Origin: Metallyticus violacea
Lineage: Eukaryota > Arthropoda > Insecta > Mantodea > Metallyticidae
Assembly: GCA_030762175.1 (NCBI GenBank)
Contig: CM060840.1
Coordinates: forward strand, 36,183,501 to 36,247,500
DNA: 64,000 nt
Direction: 5' to 3'
Part shown: positions 36,335-47,232 of the stretch, piece after piece
Layout of the letters: each line of letters starts with the position of its first letter
Numbering within the stretch: the first letter of the stretch is position 1
Notes under the pieces: generated by a model
Told to the model about the DNA's origin: nothing
The model's input: the letters and a program-made list of their open reading frames with translations, nothing else
The model's database searches: none
Made by a program: the position numbers and the translations under genes

Positions 36335-37746
36335 CAAAATGAAAAATAATGTCACTCCTGGAATAATGTAACTATAATAACAAGAACTAGAGAAGCAGAA
36401 ATGGATTTTAACACTTAAAGTCAAAATTTCGCTTTCGAACAGCTTGTGTTCCTCAAAGGAAGAAGACAAGTGAAGTCACTATATAATATATGTTAACTAA
36501 TATACATATTAACTAAACTGCAACTTAAATAGATGCAGATATTTTGTTTATTATTTTTCCCATGACCAACAATAGAGCGATAATTTTCTTCTGTTTAACA
36601 TTCAATGGTGGCGCCCAGCTAGGCGAACTTCATAACTAGGAGTCTTTTTGGCGGTCCAGATTATGATTTTAGTGTGTTATGTTCTTCCTCTTTTGAACTA
36701 GATTCACTTAAACTAAGTTTTTGTTATTAGTTTAGCTGTTGAAAACTCGTTACATTGTTATCTTATTGTGTTCCTTACCATGATCGCTTTAGAATGCTTT
36801 TATGGAAGTTTTATTTTTCTTCTGCTTGTTTAATTACAGCTTTCGTTCCGGCCTCCTTCTACACGTGTTTACTCACCTTATGGAACTAATATTAAACCTG
36901 CAGTTTTTATTAACCCCCACTGCTGTTAGTTCTGCTCTATTTTGGAATGTTTATTTGTATCTTCAAGGGAAGGAGAACTATCATAGGAGCATGGAGTAAT
37001 GGTTCATAGTTCATAGCATCCGGATCCGACCTTAAACCTAATATCTGCAGTCGATATGGATGGCTACATTTCTCATATTAATTATGAAGTAATTTACTAT
37101 ACTGATGGCAATAAAAGAAAATAACATGTTTATGTAAAAAATTTAAAATTATTTTGAATTTGATCCGAAAAAACGGGATTTCCAGTTTGTCAAACACTCA
37201 AATCGTTATTTTGTGTAGTTACTACACCTAATTTTAGCACGTATGAACTCTACCGCTTTATCCTACCTCCCAATGTTGTTCTACGGGTAAAATTAACTGG
37301 CGATTGATAGAAACGGAATATAAAAAGAAACTTGACAATGTTTATAAGATGTACCTATATGTTACTGAAAGTAAAAAGAATTTTGTTCAGACAATTAGCA
37401 TTTACTTTTGTAATTTATGATAATTAGTCATCTCCAAATATAAAAGTTCTGATTTGTTCAACAGTTCTTATGAAGATATATAAGAATCCATTAAACATCC
37501 ATATGAATCTTGATGGCGAACGAAAACAGGCAAAAACATTTTCCCAGTTCCGAAAAGCAATTTAGGTGAAAAACAACTCTTTTTGCTCATTTATTTAATA
37601 GAGAAAGTATAGAAATCATTTTAAAAACTTAGAATCAGAACTCAGAGTATAAAATATCTTCTGTTATATCTTGGCTTGTAAGTAAAATGCACACAATCTC
37701 TAAAAGCAATGAATAATGTTGTGCTATTATATGTTGTCAAATGCTA
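36335..37746. other. AT-rich DNA, nothing recognised
   Basis: No element or frame worth calling. 36600-36660 is locally more G+C-rich. Confidence 0.5.
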
Positions 37747-37932
37747 TTAATGTTGCCTCAAGAATCTTTTCTTGGGAATAATACATTTTCTGCAACATTC
37801 ATTTAAACCGATTTTCTTGCTTTTGAAATGCTCGGTAGCATTGATCATATCTTGAGGTTTACAAACACCAAACGTCCTTTTTGTCATGATCTTCTCTGGG
37901 AAAAAAATAATTAGGTTATGCAAGTTCCCCAA
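37747..37932 (-). pseudogene. Pipsqueak-type helix-turn-helix fragment (pogo/Tigger-like)
   Basis: The minus-strand frame contains TKRTFGVCKPQDMINATEHF, then SKKIGLNECCRKCIIPKKRF. It aligns by eye with the HTH psq domain: the W.E..M..A...V block, then MGL.KAAR.FNVPK.TL.R. The usual Trp is Cys, and KAAR has become ECCRK, so the fold is eroded. The domain starts right after a good acceptor-like TTTTTTTCCCAG. Psq domains occur at the N terminus of pogo/Tigger transposases and in some insect transcription factors. No DDE part or downstream exon is visible, so I favour a transposon relic. Confidence 0.45.
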
Positions 37933-38352
37933 ATGCCCCTAGTGCGATTTGGCCGTTTCAGAAAGGGGCTATTGACAATTTTCCAATAATATCGACTCTA
38001 CAACTTGACAACCAGCTACTCATATGAAATGAAAGTGAATAGGTATTTCCTTTTAAAAAAATTAATAAAAATGTTTAATAACCACTTACCAAGAAACATG
38101 TGTATTACGAAAATCTATGGAAAGTTAACATCCATACAGACACTTTCTTTCATGCGAGAATAACAAAAGCACCCAACCGAAAGCTGTGAAGTTCATGGAC
38201 TGTGGCGGAAAATATTTTAGTTTACAATGATGCCGCAGAATAGTCCGCAGTTATCTCCTTCTGTAAACTAAAGATGGTGTGATTTAGAAGGCAGTGCAAT
38301 ATCGGCAACGTTCCTCTTTTTTACGATTTATGCATTATGTATACTTTTAATA
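37933..38352. other. No recognisable gene
   Basis: Nothing classifiable seen. Confidence 0.5.

Positions 38353-38384
<32 letters not shown>
38353..38384. repeat. (ATT)n microsatellite
   Basis: About ten ATT units. Confidence 0.92.
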
Positions 38385-38385
<1 letters not shown>

Positions 38386-40150
38386 TGATTTTATTATTTT
38401 AAATTTTTAGTTAAAGCTAAGAGGTCCGTTAAAACAAGAAATAGGGAGATTACGGTCAATTAATAATAAATATTGAATTTATATGAAATATGAATTTATA
38501 AATCATTTTCATTTATCACTTATATCCACTCCAAGTATTGCGACAAATAAACAGAAAATGAATGTATCCTCATGATTAGGCATAGAAATTTCTAAGTACT
38601 AAGCCCGGTATGAAGTTATGTTGGTATTATACTGTAGAGTAGGTGTGGTGATACAATAGATTACGGATTACAAATCACCCTCTCCTCTTACGCCTGTCTC
38701 TTATAAATTCTTGTTCATCTACCGGGCTATGGTTCATAGCCTGTGTTTGAGTGTATCTAACTTGATGATAAGTGCTTAAGAATTTCGATATCTACTTCAG
38801 TCCTTGGACACACATTTTTCCCCAGCCGCTTTCTACAGGCCTTCAGTTTTCATACGGCTAAACAATATCATGTCTTATTTTCTTGCTCCCTATTGATCAT
38901 GTGCTTATAAAACCATGCCTGGCTTTTTTCCGTGTGTAATTGTTATGCCTGCATGATTTGTTATGCTTATTAATCATTAATTGCAGTAAAGAGTAAAAAA
39001 TATGTCAAGTACATTGCACTTATTTCTTTTGGCTTAGGCTGCTCCAAGAGCCCTAAGATAATATCCTAACCTAAATACGACGATTCTTGCTTTTCTGGTA
39101 AGACAGACTCTTTGGACTTTCAGGATTTCACTTTGCCAATGGAACTCAAAACTATAACGAATTACGTAAATTAGGCTAGCGCATGCGTTCTCTAATAATC
39201 GCAATAATGCTAGTTCTGGGTAGAACATCCAAATTATTGACGAGTCAGCATAACAAATGGCGGTCCGCTTCTGTTATATGTTGGTCAGAGGCAAGTAGTT
39301 TGTCTGGAAAGCCTCTTAGCATATTTCCACCCAAACGACTGAAGTCAGTTGGGGAACATCTGCCTGCGACATTATACTCATTGAAGTGGGCGGGATCCAG
39401 ACACATCCTGGGCTGCCGCAGCTTACCGAAAAATTGTTCCTTACCAAACCATAAATAAACAACAAGGGTTTTGGAATTAACGAGGGATAAAATTACATAG
39501 GACAGGATATCGTGGAGCGCTAACAATATTTACTTACGTAAAATGTTTGCTCCGATCCATCACTCGCTATGGGTTGTAGCTTATAATTTTCGTGTCCTCT
39601 TCACTCTCATTCTGGTGGCAGCCACTTTTCATCATTACGTCTGTGCCGCACATGTGGTTAGTCGAATGTTAAGAGTCTCTACTTGCTACTTAAGGACCTT
39701 CATGTGTTGCCTTACTACGTGTTTTACTCCTGATATGGCCTTTCTCCTTATGGCAGAGTTACGTAACATTTTACACTGATACAGTTATATCCAATTTTTA
39801 AAAATGTATTAAACAAGAGTAAAGAAAATAAGCAATAGTTATTGATTATTGCCTATTAGAATATTAATGAGCAATACCGAAAGGCTTTCACTCTGTACTA
39901 AGAGGTCTTACACATACAGAACCAGTGTCTATAGTCTCAATCTTTCATAAAATCCCCAAAGGGGATATAGGAAGTTCCAGAGTTCAAAGAATTTAAAGGG
40001 GGACTTTTCAACATTTTTACGATATTAAGTTAAGGGTGGTATGACTATTGTAAATCAATTTTGTGTTGTCCAAATGAACAGAGCTTTGTGTTTGCTCTGA
40101 TAGGTGGCGTTGTACGTAAGAAAGCAGACTGGTATGACCTAAAGGGCAGT
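38385..40150. other. No recognisable gene; balanced-composition patch at 39.0-39.75 kb
   Basis: 39030-39780 is less AT-rich and has overlapping open frames on both strands (39183-39458 plus, 39245-39526 minus, 39543-39779 plus). None shows a known domain. An old transposon fragment or retroposed copy is the likeliest source. Confidence 0.4.
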
Positions 40151-40154
40151 ACAG

Positions 40155-40690
40155 AAGCAAGTTGAACTGAACACATTCACAACAAGAATTTTTCTAAACG
40201 AACCCAGCGAGCAGTAATTCAAAGTTTGAAGGTAGAAAGTGTTAATGTAGTCAAAATGATATCCTAGTATGAACAATTTGTATGGGAATGCGTGTCAGTT
40301 ACACAGCACAGTGTTCAGATGGTGTGGTGAATTTCTTGACGGATGTATGCGCACTAGACTTGGTCAATCTACACCATCACCGAGGAATCATTGCAGCCGT
40401 AGATGACCTTTTAAGGGAGAATCGTCCAATCACCACCCCAGAGATTGCAGAAACATTGTCCATGAGCAAGGAAACTGCACAACATTCTCCATCGACGGTT
40501 GGGATACCACAAGGTTTGTTCACATGTCCCAAGGATCATTCTGAGGAGCAGGAGGCTCAACAAATGGGTACTTGCATGGAGTACTATCTGTTGCGTTACC
40601 AAACAGAGGTTCGTTTCTTTGAACATTGGTTCCGTAGTCAACCACGGACTTCTTCGCCCAAGGTATCCATATCTTTGTGACGCGTTGGAA
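40155..40690 (+). pseudogene. mariner-type transposase relic (N-terminal half)
   Basis: Blocks of the mariner/SETMAR-type DNA-binding half appear in order. A decayed first helix-turn-helix (YEQFVWECVSVTQHSVQMVW) is followed by the second, IIAAVDDLLRENRPITTPEI then AETLSMSKETAQ at about 40389-40480. After a frame change comes GYHKVCSHVPR (compare the family's GYRKVCARWVP). Then, back in the first frame, MGTCMEYYLLRYQTE. The catalytic DDD half is missing or lost beyond recognition. In-frame stops at the start and the frameshift show it is inactive. Terminal inverted repeats were not found. Confidence 0.75.
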
Positions 40691-41391
40691 CACTTGCTTG
40701 AACAGAACAGACGTCATACCATGTGTAGATGATATGTCACCCATGTATCGCTCTTACCTTCCTGTATGTTCATATATTCCAACCAATAAATCGTTACATA
40801 AAAAGAATTTCACTATCATTAGGCCAAAATCATATATCAAAATGAAACTTGTCAAAAAAATATATTGCGAATATGTTTGAAATAATGCCAATTGGAACAC
40901 AGTAAAACTGTACCGTTATCTTAATACTTAACTTGAAGAGGACAGTGCTTAAATGTATTGTCAAAATGTGCTTTTTGAATATGTAAAGCATTTCGTCGAT
41001 TCTTGTTTTAAAAAATTACTTACTCTTAACTGGCAGAAATTGGCAGCTACACCTTATAAATCATCCAGTCTTCCAGCTGAGTCAAAATGTGTGAAAATAT
41101 CATTTATTCTCAATGCAACAGACTAATTAGTAATTCCTTTGCATTTCATAGACTAGGTAGACTTTGATTGGTATTTAGAAACAAAAAAGATTGCCAAAGC
41201 CAATAATATTGGGAAAATGTTCCCAATAATACCAATGGAACATCATGTTCATTTCATAAGCATCCATAGACATATCAACTCCAGAATATTCAGGCAAGAA
41301 ATATACGACAATGATTAATTTACTGCTAACGAAACAGTCATTAAAGCCATTGAAAATATGTACCTCCCCCCAAGTATTATTTAAGTAATGC
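40691..41391. other. AT-rich DNA, nothing firmly recognised
   Basis: A small imperfect inverted repeat around ATTGGGAA/TTCCCAAT lies at about 41209-41228. No gene signal is seen. Confidence 0.5.
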
Positions 41392-41700
41392 CACCTCCTT
41401 GGTCTAGTGGTTAGCGTTGCTGACTGCTTGCCGGGATGTTCGGGTTCTATTCCCAGTATCTACTTAGGAATTTTTCTAAGTTAGTGAGGTACGGAATGGG
41501 GTCCACCTAGCCTCCTGGGAGCAATTGGGAAGCTGCCTGATGGAGAGGTGGCGTTCTCCGATCACGAAAGTTGCATGATAAGCGACTGGCGAGCTGCCCC
41601 TCCTGCAATACTGCTTTCCATCAATGAAGTTCTAAGACAGAGGTAGAGGATGCAGAGGTCGCCGCGGCAGGCTCACCCCGGGCTGAAGTGCCAAATAAGA
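41392..41700 (+). mobile_element. tRNA-derived SINE, family B, longer copy
   Basis: The head is well preserved: box A TTGGTCTAGTGGTTAGCG and box B CGGGTTCTATTCCC. The body has AAGTTAGTGAGGT, GGGGTCCACCTAGCC, GCCTGATGGAGAGGTGGC, ATCACGAAAGTTGCATGAT and AAGCGACTGGCGAGCTG, matching the copy at 15958. A 3' extension (GAGGTCGCCGCGGCAGGC, then CCCGGGCTGAAGTGCCAAAT and AAGAAGAAAGTA) goes beyond what the other copy retains. The G+C-rich composition stands out sharply. No clear target duplication was found. Confidence 0.82.
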
Positions 41701-43690
41701 AGAAAGTAGAGTTACGTAAACACCACAGCTACTTAAAAATAAACAACTATATTACTTAATTTTTTATTCTTAATTTTGTTTAAAATCTGTTTAGTGCAAA
41801 AAGGGGAATATTCTGAAAATTTATAACGTCCAATGCTGTTGGAAAATCTATTTAATAAACTTGAATTTTTACATTTTCTTTCATCTTCTATTTTTCGTTG
41901 TTTACTGACTAGTTCCATTTTAGAACGCTTCGCTTCATTGGGAATGTTCATCTTCAACGACATGCCTTCATTACAAGAATCTTATCTGCTTCTGGTGCAA
42001 TTCGGTCTTGTTTACATAACAAAAATGTTATTAGAGGCAGATGAAAGAGAAACAAATTAGGCTATCTTGTTTCAATTTCAATACTGCACTTTTCAATTGT
42101 AATAATTTTAAAAATCCGTAAGGAAGGCAAATACTTTTGGTGTTGGCTAAAATTACTTGCTTAAGAATCCTCTTATACAGGACAAAGTGTTCAGTGTTGT
42201 TTATTAACATTCTGTGTATTTATAAGTAACATATTTCTTTTATTTTTATTTTTCTCTCACATTCTCCTTTCTTCTTTTCCTCAAAATGTAGTGCCTTACA
42301 TCCCCAATTTATGTCCTTATTAGAATGTTTCAATCACTTTTATATTAGTTTTGCATTAGGTTCCTTAAAGCTATACACTTAGGCAATCTAACTTGTTTAG
42401 TCATTTTTATTTAAGTTATGTCACTTTTTGATTTTTCTTCATCAAGCAATATTTCTAAAATACTTAAGACAGAGACGGGGCATTTTTAAGCTAAACTAAC
42501 CTCACACACACGCGCGCGCGCATATGCATATTAAGTTTTAGATAAAGAGAATAATTGCTGCGCGCATAATTCATCTTATATATTGCACATTCAATTTCAA
42601 GGAAACAATAAAAAAGAAAAAGTGGATGGCCATCTACACCAACATTTGCAATTGGCTGAAGAGCGAAGATGTTGCATATTTAGGGTTTTGTACCGGACCC
42701 AACTGCATTTGCACGGTACAGGAGTCTACTGTTAACATACTGCCCCTTACAGGGAGTAGACAAGAACCACTTGATGCGGCATAATATCATTACAAGATAG
42801 AGGCCTACTTAAGGGATAACGACAGTTTCAAATGTCTGGTACTTGTTTAAGTAAAGAAGTTCGATTTCCTATTCACTTACAATTCCTTCTTAAAAGGTGC
42901 TGGTATATTGCTCGGTCAAAAAATTACCTAATTATTCATGTTATTTTAGCCCTTTTAAAACAGTCATGAAAATGTGCACCTATTATTAGGCATTAAAACA
43001 ACGATTTTTGAGCCTATAGTAAGTTCTATAAAGTAATAAATGTACTCAATAAAACTTATAATAGGCATTACAAAAATATATGGCATATATTCATTTAATT
43101 TATCTATTTTGGCTTTTGCAACCTCTTAATGCTTAATTTAACATATATATAAAATCCCCATTTGATTAATAGTGGGTTTTAAAATAAAACTACTTTCAGT
43201 ATACTTTAAAAATACAAACCGATACAATTAATGTTAATTTTGTTAACACTTAAGGCACTCCAGTTGTTAACGATGAAAACATGGCGACTATACGATACAT
43301 TGCTGTCATTCACGTATTGTAATTTTAATTACTGAGTATTACTTATTAAGTGCTGCATTTCATTTGCATATAACACTTATATTGAAATAAGTAGTGTAGC
43401 TGTATTATGTCAGAAATTAGCGATACATTACTCTGAGAGGAAGCCTTCGAGTGAAAACAAACCAAGAAGAAATAATTTAGATATTGGGATGTATAATTAG
43501 AATGGTTTAAATACCACGCAAGTATGGCAAATGCACATATGATTACAAAAGAGTGAAGCTCACGGAGGTATAATCATAAAAGAGTTTGTAAAGAAATAAT
43601 ACATTAGGGTTAAATATATTGAAAAGCAAGAAACATTTAGTAGTTTTAAATATAAAAGTTAACTGCTCTGGTATACAGATCTATAAATAA
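41701..43690. other. AT-rich DNA; (CA)n(CG)n run at 42502-42522
   Basis: A compound CACACA/CGCGCG alternating run at 42502-42522 is a potential Z-DNA former. 42620-42790 is base-balanced but unrecognised. Two overlapping frames on opposite strands at 41733-42060 have no domain. Confidence 0.5.
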
Positions 43691-43699
43691 TGAGGCAGA

Positions 43700-43870
43700 G
43701 AAAAACATGTAGAATTTAGTGACAGATCTTGTCGTAATGGATATGTACAGATTAGAACAAGAGTTCTAAAATTTAAGGGATTAAGAAAAGATGCTAATGT
43801 GGATGTATGTCCAATTTGTGGAGAAATAAGAAATAGCGTATTTGAGTATTAGAATGTTAAAAAAGAAGAA
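43700..43870 (+). pseudogene. Possible non-LTR retrotransposon C-terminal zinc-knuckle fragment
   Basis: An open stretch encodes SCRNGYVQIRTRVLKFKGLR and then DANVDVCPICGEIRN before a stop. A Q-R-G/R-x-L block followed by C-x2-C is the usual shape of the C-terminal cysteine motif of some non-LTR reverse transcriptases. The expected later His and Cys are not seen. The flanking purine-rich DNA suggests more of the same decayed element. The identification rests on a short motif. Confidence 0.35.
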
Positions 43871-44299
43871 AAAGAAAAAAGAAAACATGGAGAAATACAA
43901 TATGGTGCAAAAAAGAGATACTTTATATAAAATTATATTAAGTATTATATCCAATAAAACAGAATTAATAGATATTAAGTGACTAAGTAGACTCTTTATG
44001 AAGATAAGGGAGAGAAATGGTTAAGAAAAATAAGGATGGGGCTAGAATAGATTAGAAAATCTTTTCCAAAAATAAAACAAAATTGTTGTAACTAGGTTCT
44101 AAAATATTTACAAAGTAGATATCATTGTGTAATAGAATAAAGATAGGAAAACGCAACTGTCAAGAATTATGGAGTTATAGAGAACAAAACACATGATTTA
44201 TAATATTGTACAGTAATCGTTTATATTAATTGATTTTAACAGCATGATTTTGATGCACTTGATATGTCACATATATTTTCATTTTTCTATATTCTTTAT

Positions 44300-44349
44300 C
44301 AATAATAATAATAATAATAATAATAACAACAATAATAATAATAATAATA
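44300..44349. repeat. (AAT)n microsatellite, likely retrotransposon tail
   Basis: About 16 AAT units interrupted by ACAAC. It abuts the 3' side of the minus-strand retrotransposon fragment that follows, so it may have begun as that element's simple-repeat tail. Confidence 0.92.
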
Positions 44350-44351
44350 AA

Positions 44352-44775
44352 AAAAGTCCAAATGTCCCTAAGAAAGGCATAGGCCTCCTGCAAGAGGGTA
44401 GCTCTTATTCGCTTATACGATGGGCCATTAGAGTGTATGCTACGCTTTGCTACACTTTTGTCCATCAGATCTTGTTTCGAAGTTGGTGTTCTATGGTTTT
44501 CCATGTATTTCTGCTTCTTACTATTCTGCCTGTACCACGTAGAAGTCTTCCCATCTCCGTCTCTCCTATACAGAGGGATCTGTATAGATTGCCTAAACGC
44601 CTGTCCCACATGGTGATCTTATACGTCCATATGTCGTCCAGCATCCTCGCTATGTGGTCTCCCCATTTCTACTTAAATCTGGCGGCTCTTTCTGCGATGT
44701 CGGTTGTTACTATTTGGGCTAGATCATAGTTGGATATTTTGTCCCTTATTGTTATTCCTAATATCCCGCGTTCCT
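44352..44775 (-). pseudogene. Non-LTR retrotransposon, C-terminal and 3' relic
   Basis: On the minus strand from about 44750 the frame gives ITIRDKISNYDLAQIV, then TDIAERAARFK, a stop, then KWGDHIARMLDDIW and MWDRRLG. This matches the conserved tail of RTE-like insect reverse transcriptases (D.I..R...LKW.WAGH.ARM.D.RW). The continuing 127-codon frame (44226-44609) is a shifted or chance reading. The 3' side ends at an (ATT)n tract on the element strand, as expected for RTE-type elements with simple-repeat tails. Only the last 400 bp survive, consistent with 5' truncation at insertion. Confidence 0.68.
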
Positions 44776-46586
44776 AATATGCATATAAAATTTGTAACCG
44801 TATTTGAACCTGAATTGTTTAGAAAGAAATCAATCTAGCAATAATAGCAAACAGCTCATAGCCAACAAATTCTCAAAATTATTCTATGCATACCCTTACA
44901 AATAATTTGCGAGCGCCCATGTAAGTAGTGCTAGACAACGCGATACACTATAGAACGGAGCAGCGATGAATGAAATTTTAGTGGACCAGAAAGTTGTGTG
45001 AGAGTGCAGAACGGAGGTGCTCAATAGTGGGTTACTCGACATATGTACGTCCATTTGGTAATCCCATTTCAAGGCTTTTTAAAAACGTTACATTTAAATT
45101 CTTTCTAATTCAAGGTTTAATTTTAAGAATTCATCTAGATAGCAAGCTTCTACTACTGAGACATCTATAGTATTTAGAGGTTATATAGGTAGCTTTCTCA
45201 GTCTTCCTCAAGAGCACACAGTATTTTGGCTTTAACGTTTCATTCCCAATGGTCCATGACAGAGTGAAAAGGCATGTATAAGCCTTGTTCTCTTTGTCAT
45301 CAGATTCGATATAAATGGACATGACTCACTCTAATACTCATGGGTGCAGTAGTTGTATGAAATATGGCGCTCGTTCATCCGGCCATGGCTCCACCCGAAC
45401 GAAGCACCAAGGGAATGGAGGCTTTGGCTTGACTGTGGTCGACTCTAAATTGACGTTTGTTGACTGCACATTGACCGCTTTGGTCTGAGTTCAAAAAGTC
45501 CAGCGGGCGACAAATTAGGTTCACTAATGCGGGCATTCGTTATACTACCGATGTGTCATTATGTATGCTTACACTTTTTCTCCCTCACTCCCTCATGCCA
45601 TTCCCTGGTTACACAACCGCTGATGGAAACTAGAAGCGCACACACGTGCCTGCAGATACACACACGTCTCTCTGTTTTTCCAACAGATGTTGGATAATTA
45701 CAGGAGTTACCACTAGACCGCGTTGTAACACGGCAACTTTTTCCCTATCTCCCATGCCAGCCAGCACTGCTCCTCACTCACCCACCCAATGAATTTGTGT
45801 GAATGTGACCACAACACAGAATATTTGCTGGAGCCCAGATTTAATGAGGCTACAGAAACCGCTGCCTCGGATCTACACAATCCCTTAATGGCCTAGGGGA
45901 TAACTGCAACGCATTCTTTGTATATATTGCAAAAGATAACAATAGCCATGTCCGCCATTCGCATACTCATGGCATTTATTCTGAGATTTTAATTGTAGCT
46001 GAATATTGCGAGCAGAGAATTTGTAGAGCCAAAATATTATCTTTTTGCACAAAACATTATAAATTTTAGAGAAAAGCCCTCTAAGTAGGAAGGCATATTT
46101 CTTAGTTTATGCTTAGTTCTAGATTTTACAAAAGCCATAAACATGAATATTTTAAACATTTGTTGACGCAACTCCTTTTTCATTCGTTTGCTATTTTCAT
46201 ATTACTAAAAATGTTCAAAACATTTTTCACCTAAGTCTCCTTGTGACATGCTGAAACATTTTAAGATAAATGAGGTTTACTCTTCATGAATTCTTCTATA
46301 GAAGCAGACGATATGCAGACACGCAATAATGGGATAAAACCAAGAGAATTTTGCAACCGGAAAGGATAATTTGGACCCAGTCTTTGGGAACGATGGTAAT
46401 GATGAATATATTTTACAATATTTTAATTTGTTTTTATGTAAGGAACTTTTTCTTTCTTCTCCCCCTTTTTCGACGTAAATGTTATTGTTTACAGTGTGAA
46501 GTAGAACATGTCTTTCCTAGATGCACCTCTGGTAATTCCGGGGCGCATGTGATTCCAATCGGACATCGGCACACTGTGCAATTATC
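44776..46586. other. No recognised gene; balanced-composition block at 45.35-45.9 kb
   Basis: 45350-45910 is much less AT-rich than its flanks, with no long frame, no tRNA boxes and no domain. It may be an uncharacterised repeat or a conserved noncoding region. The other sequence is AT-rich and unremarkable. Confidence 0.4.
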
Positions 46587-46840
46587 GCCACAGGTGGCCG
46601 AGGTTGTTAAGGAGCGGACTCGTGAGCTGGAGTTCTGGGGTTCGATTCCTGCCAGGACCGTCTTCCATTACTTGAGGGCTTTTATTCTTCATAAACGACA
46701 AATACCGAAGAGGTACCTTAAAATTACGTATAAAACGTTTCCTTCCTTAAAAAATCCATTCATAATGTATCTTTCATCTCATGTATCACTAAGTCTACCG
46801 CCTGTTGCCTCAGCAGTAATAAAGGTGTTAAACATATTTA
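46587..46840 (+). mobile_element. SINE family A, near-full-length copy
   Basis: Head: CGCCACAGGTGGCCGAGG with box A TGGCCGAGGTTGTTAAGG and box B GGTTCGATTCC. The body is recognisable (TTCATAAACGACAAATACC, CCTTAAAATTACG) and the 3' end TAATAAAGGTGTTAAACATA is diverged from the consensus. It has more substitutions than the 17235 and 33221 copies. A second SINE (family C) is inserted immediately after its 3' end. The long frame 46351-46872 simply runs through it. Confidence 0.82.
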
Positions 46841-46853
46841 AAACTATGAAGAT

Positions 46854-47079
46854 TTTGTTTTTTATTGATTGATTTATTTATGGACGCTCTTTAACATCTC
46901 AGGTCATCAGCGTCCCATTCAACTCAGGGCGTGAAACGGCCGACTAATTTTGCTCAGAGGCCTCTCTTTCAGGCTTGAGGTTCTTTATGAGGTTCTTCTT
47001 TATGCCGTAAATGTACGACACGGGACCCACGGCTATACTTCCCTTCCGAAGGAAGCCATACTTAAGATTTTTAAGCCCC
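46854..47079 (-). mobile_element. SINE family C, 5'-truncated copy with perfect target duplication
   Basis: Read on the minus strand it carries GGAAGTATAGCCGTGGGTCC, the CTCAAGCCTGAAAGAGAGGC block, GAGCAAAATTAGTCGGCCG, GGGACGCTGATGACCTGAG, ATGTTAAAGAGCGTCC and then an A-rich tail. The tRNA head is missing. AAACTATGAAGAT occurs exactly at both sides (46841-46853 and 47080-47092), a perfect 13-bp target duplication. The insertion lies directly behind the family A SINE and is therefore younger than it. Confidence 0.88.
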
Positions 47080-47139
47080 AAACTATGAAGATAATATTAG
47101 GGTATCTATGATACATAGTTTGATCAAAAAGCGTTAGTT

Positions 47140-47232
47140 GTGGTTTCATGGTTAGCTCAATCACCGGATCTGAAGCCGAAGAACAAGTCTGAGGACTTAT
47201 GAAGAGCTCAGTTTACTTTAAAGAAACAGTAC
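47140..47232 (+). pseudogene. Tc1-type transposase scrap
   Basis: The frame from 47146 reads SWLAQSPDLKPKNKSEDL, then a stop and AQFTLKKQ. The WPAQSPDLNPIEN-LW block around the third catalytic residue of Tc1 transposases is the match, with NPIENLW eroded to KPKNKSEDL. Only this piece is visible, squeezed next to the SINE pair. Confidence 0.45.

Noticed and set aside
46351..46872. 173-codon frame, the longest in the window
   Set aside because: Most of it lies over a family A SINE and unrelated flank; there is no domain and no start context.
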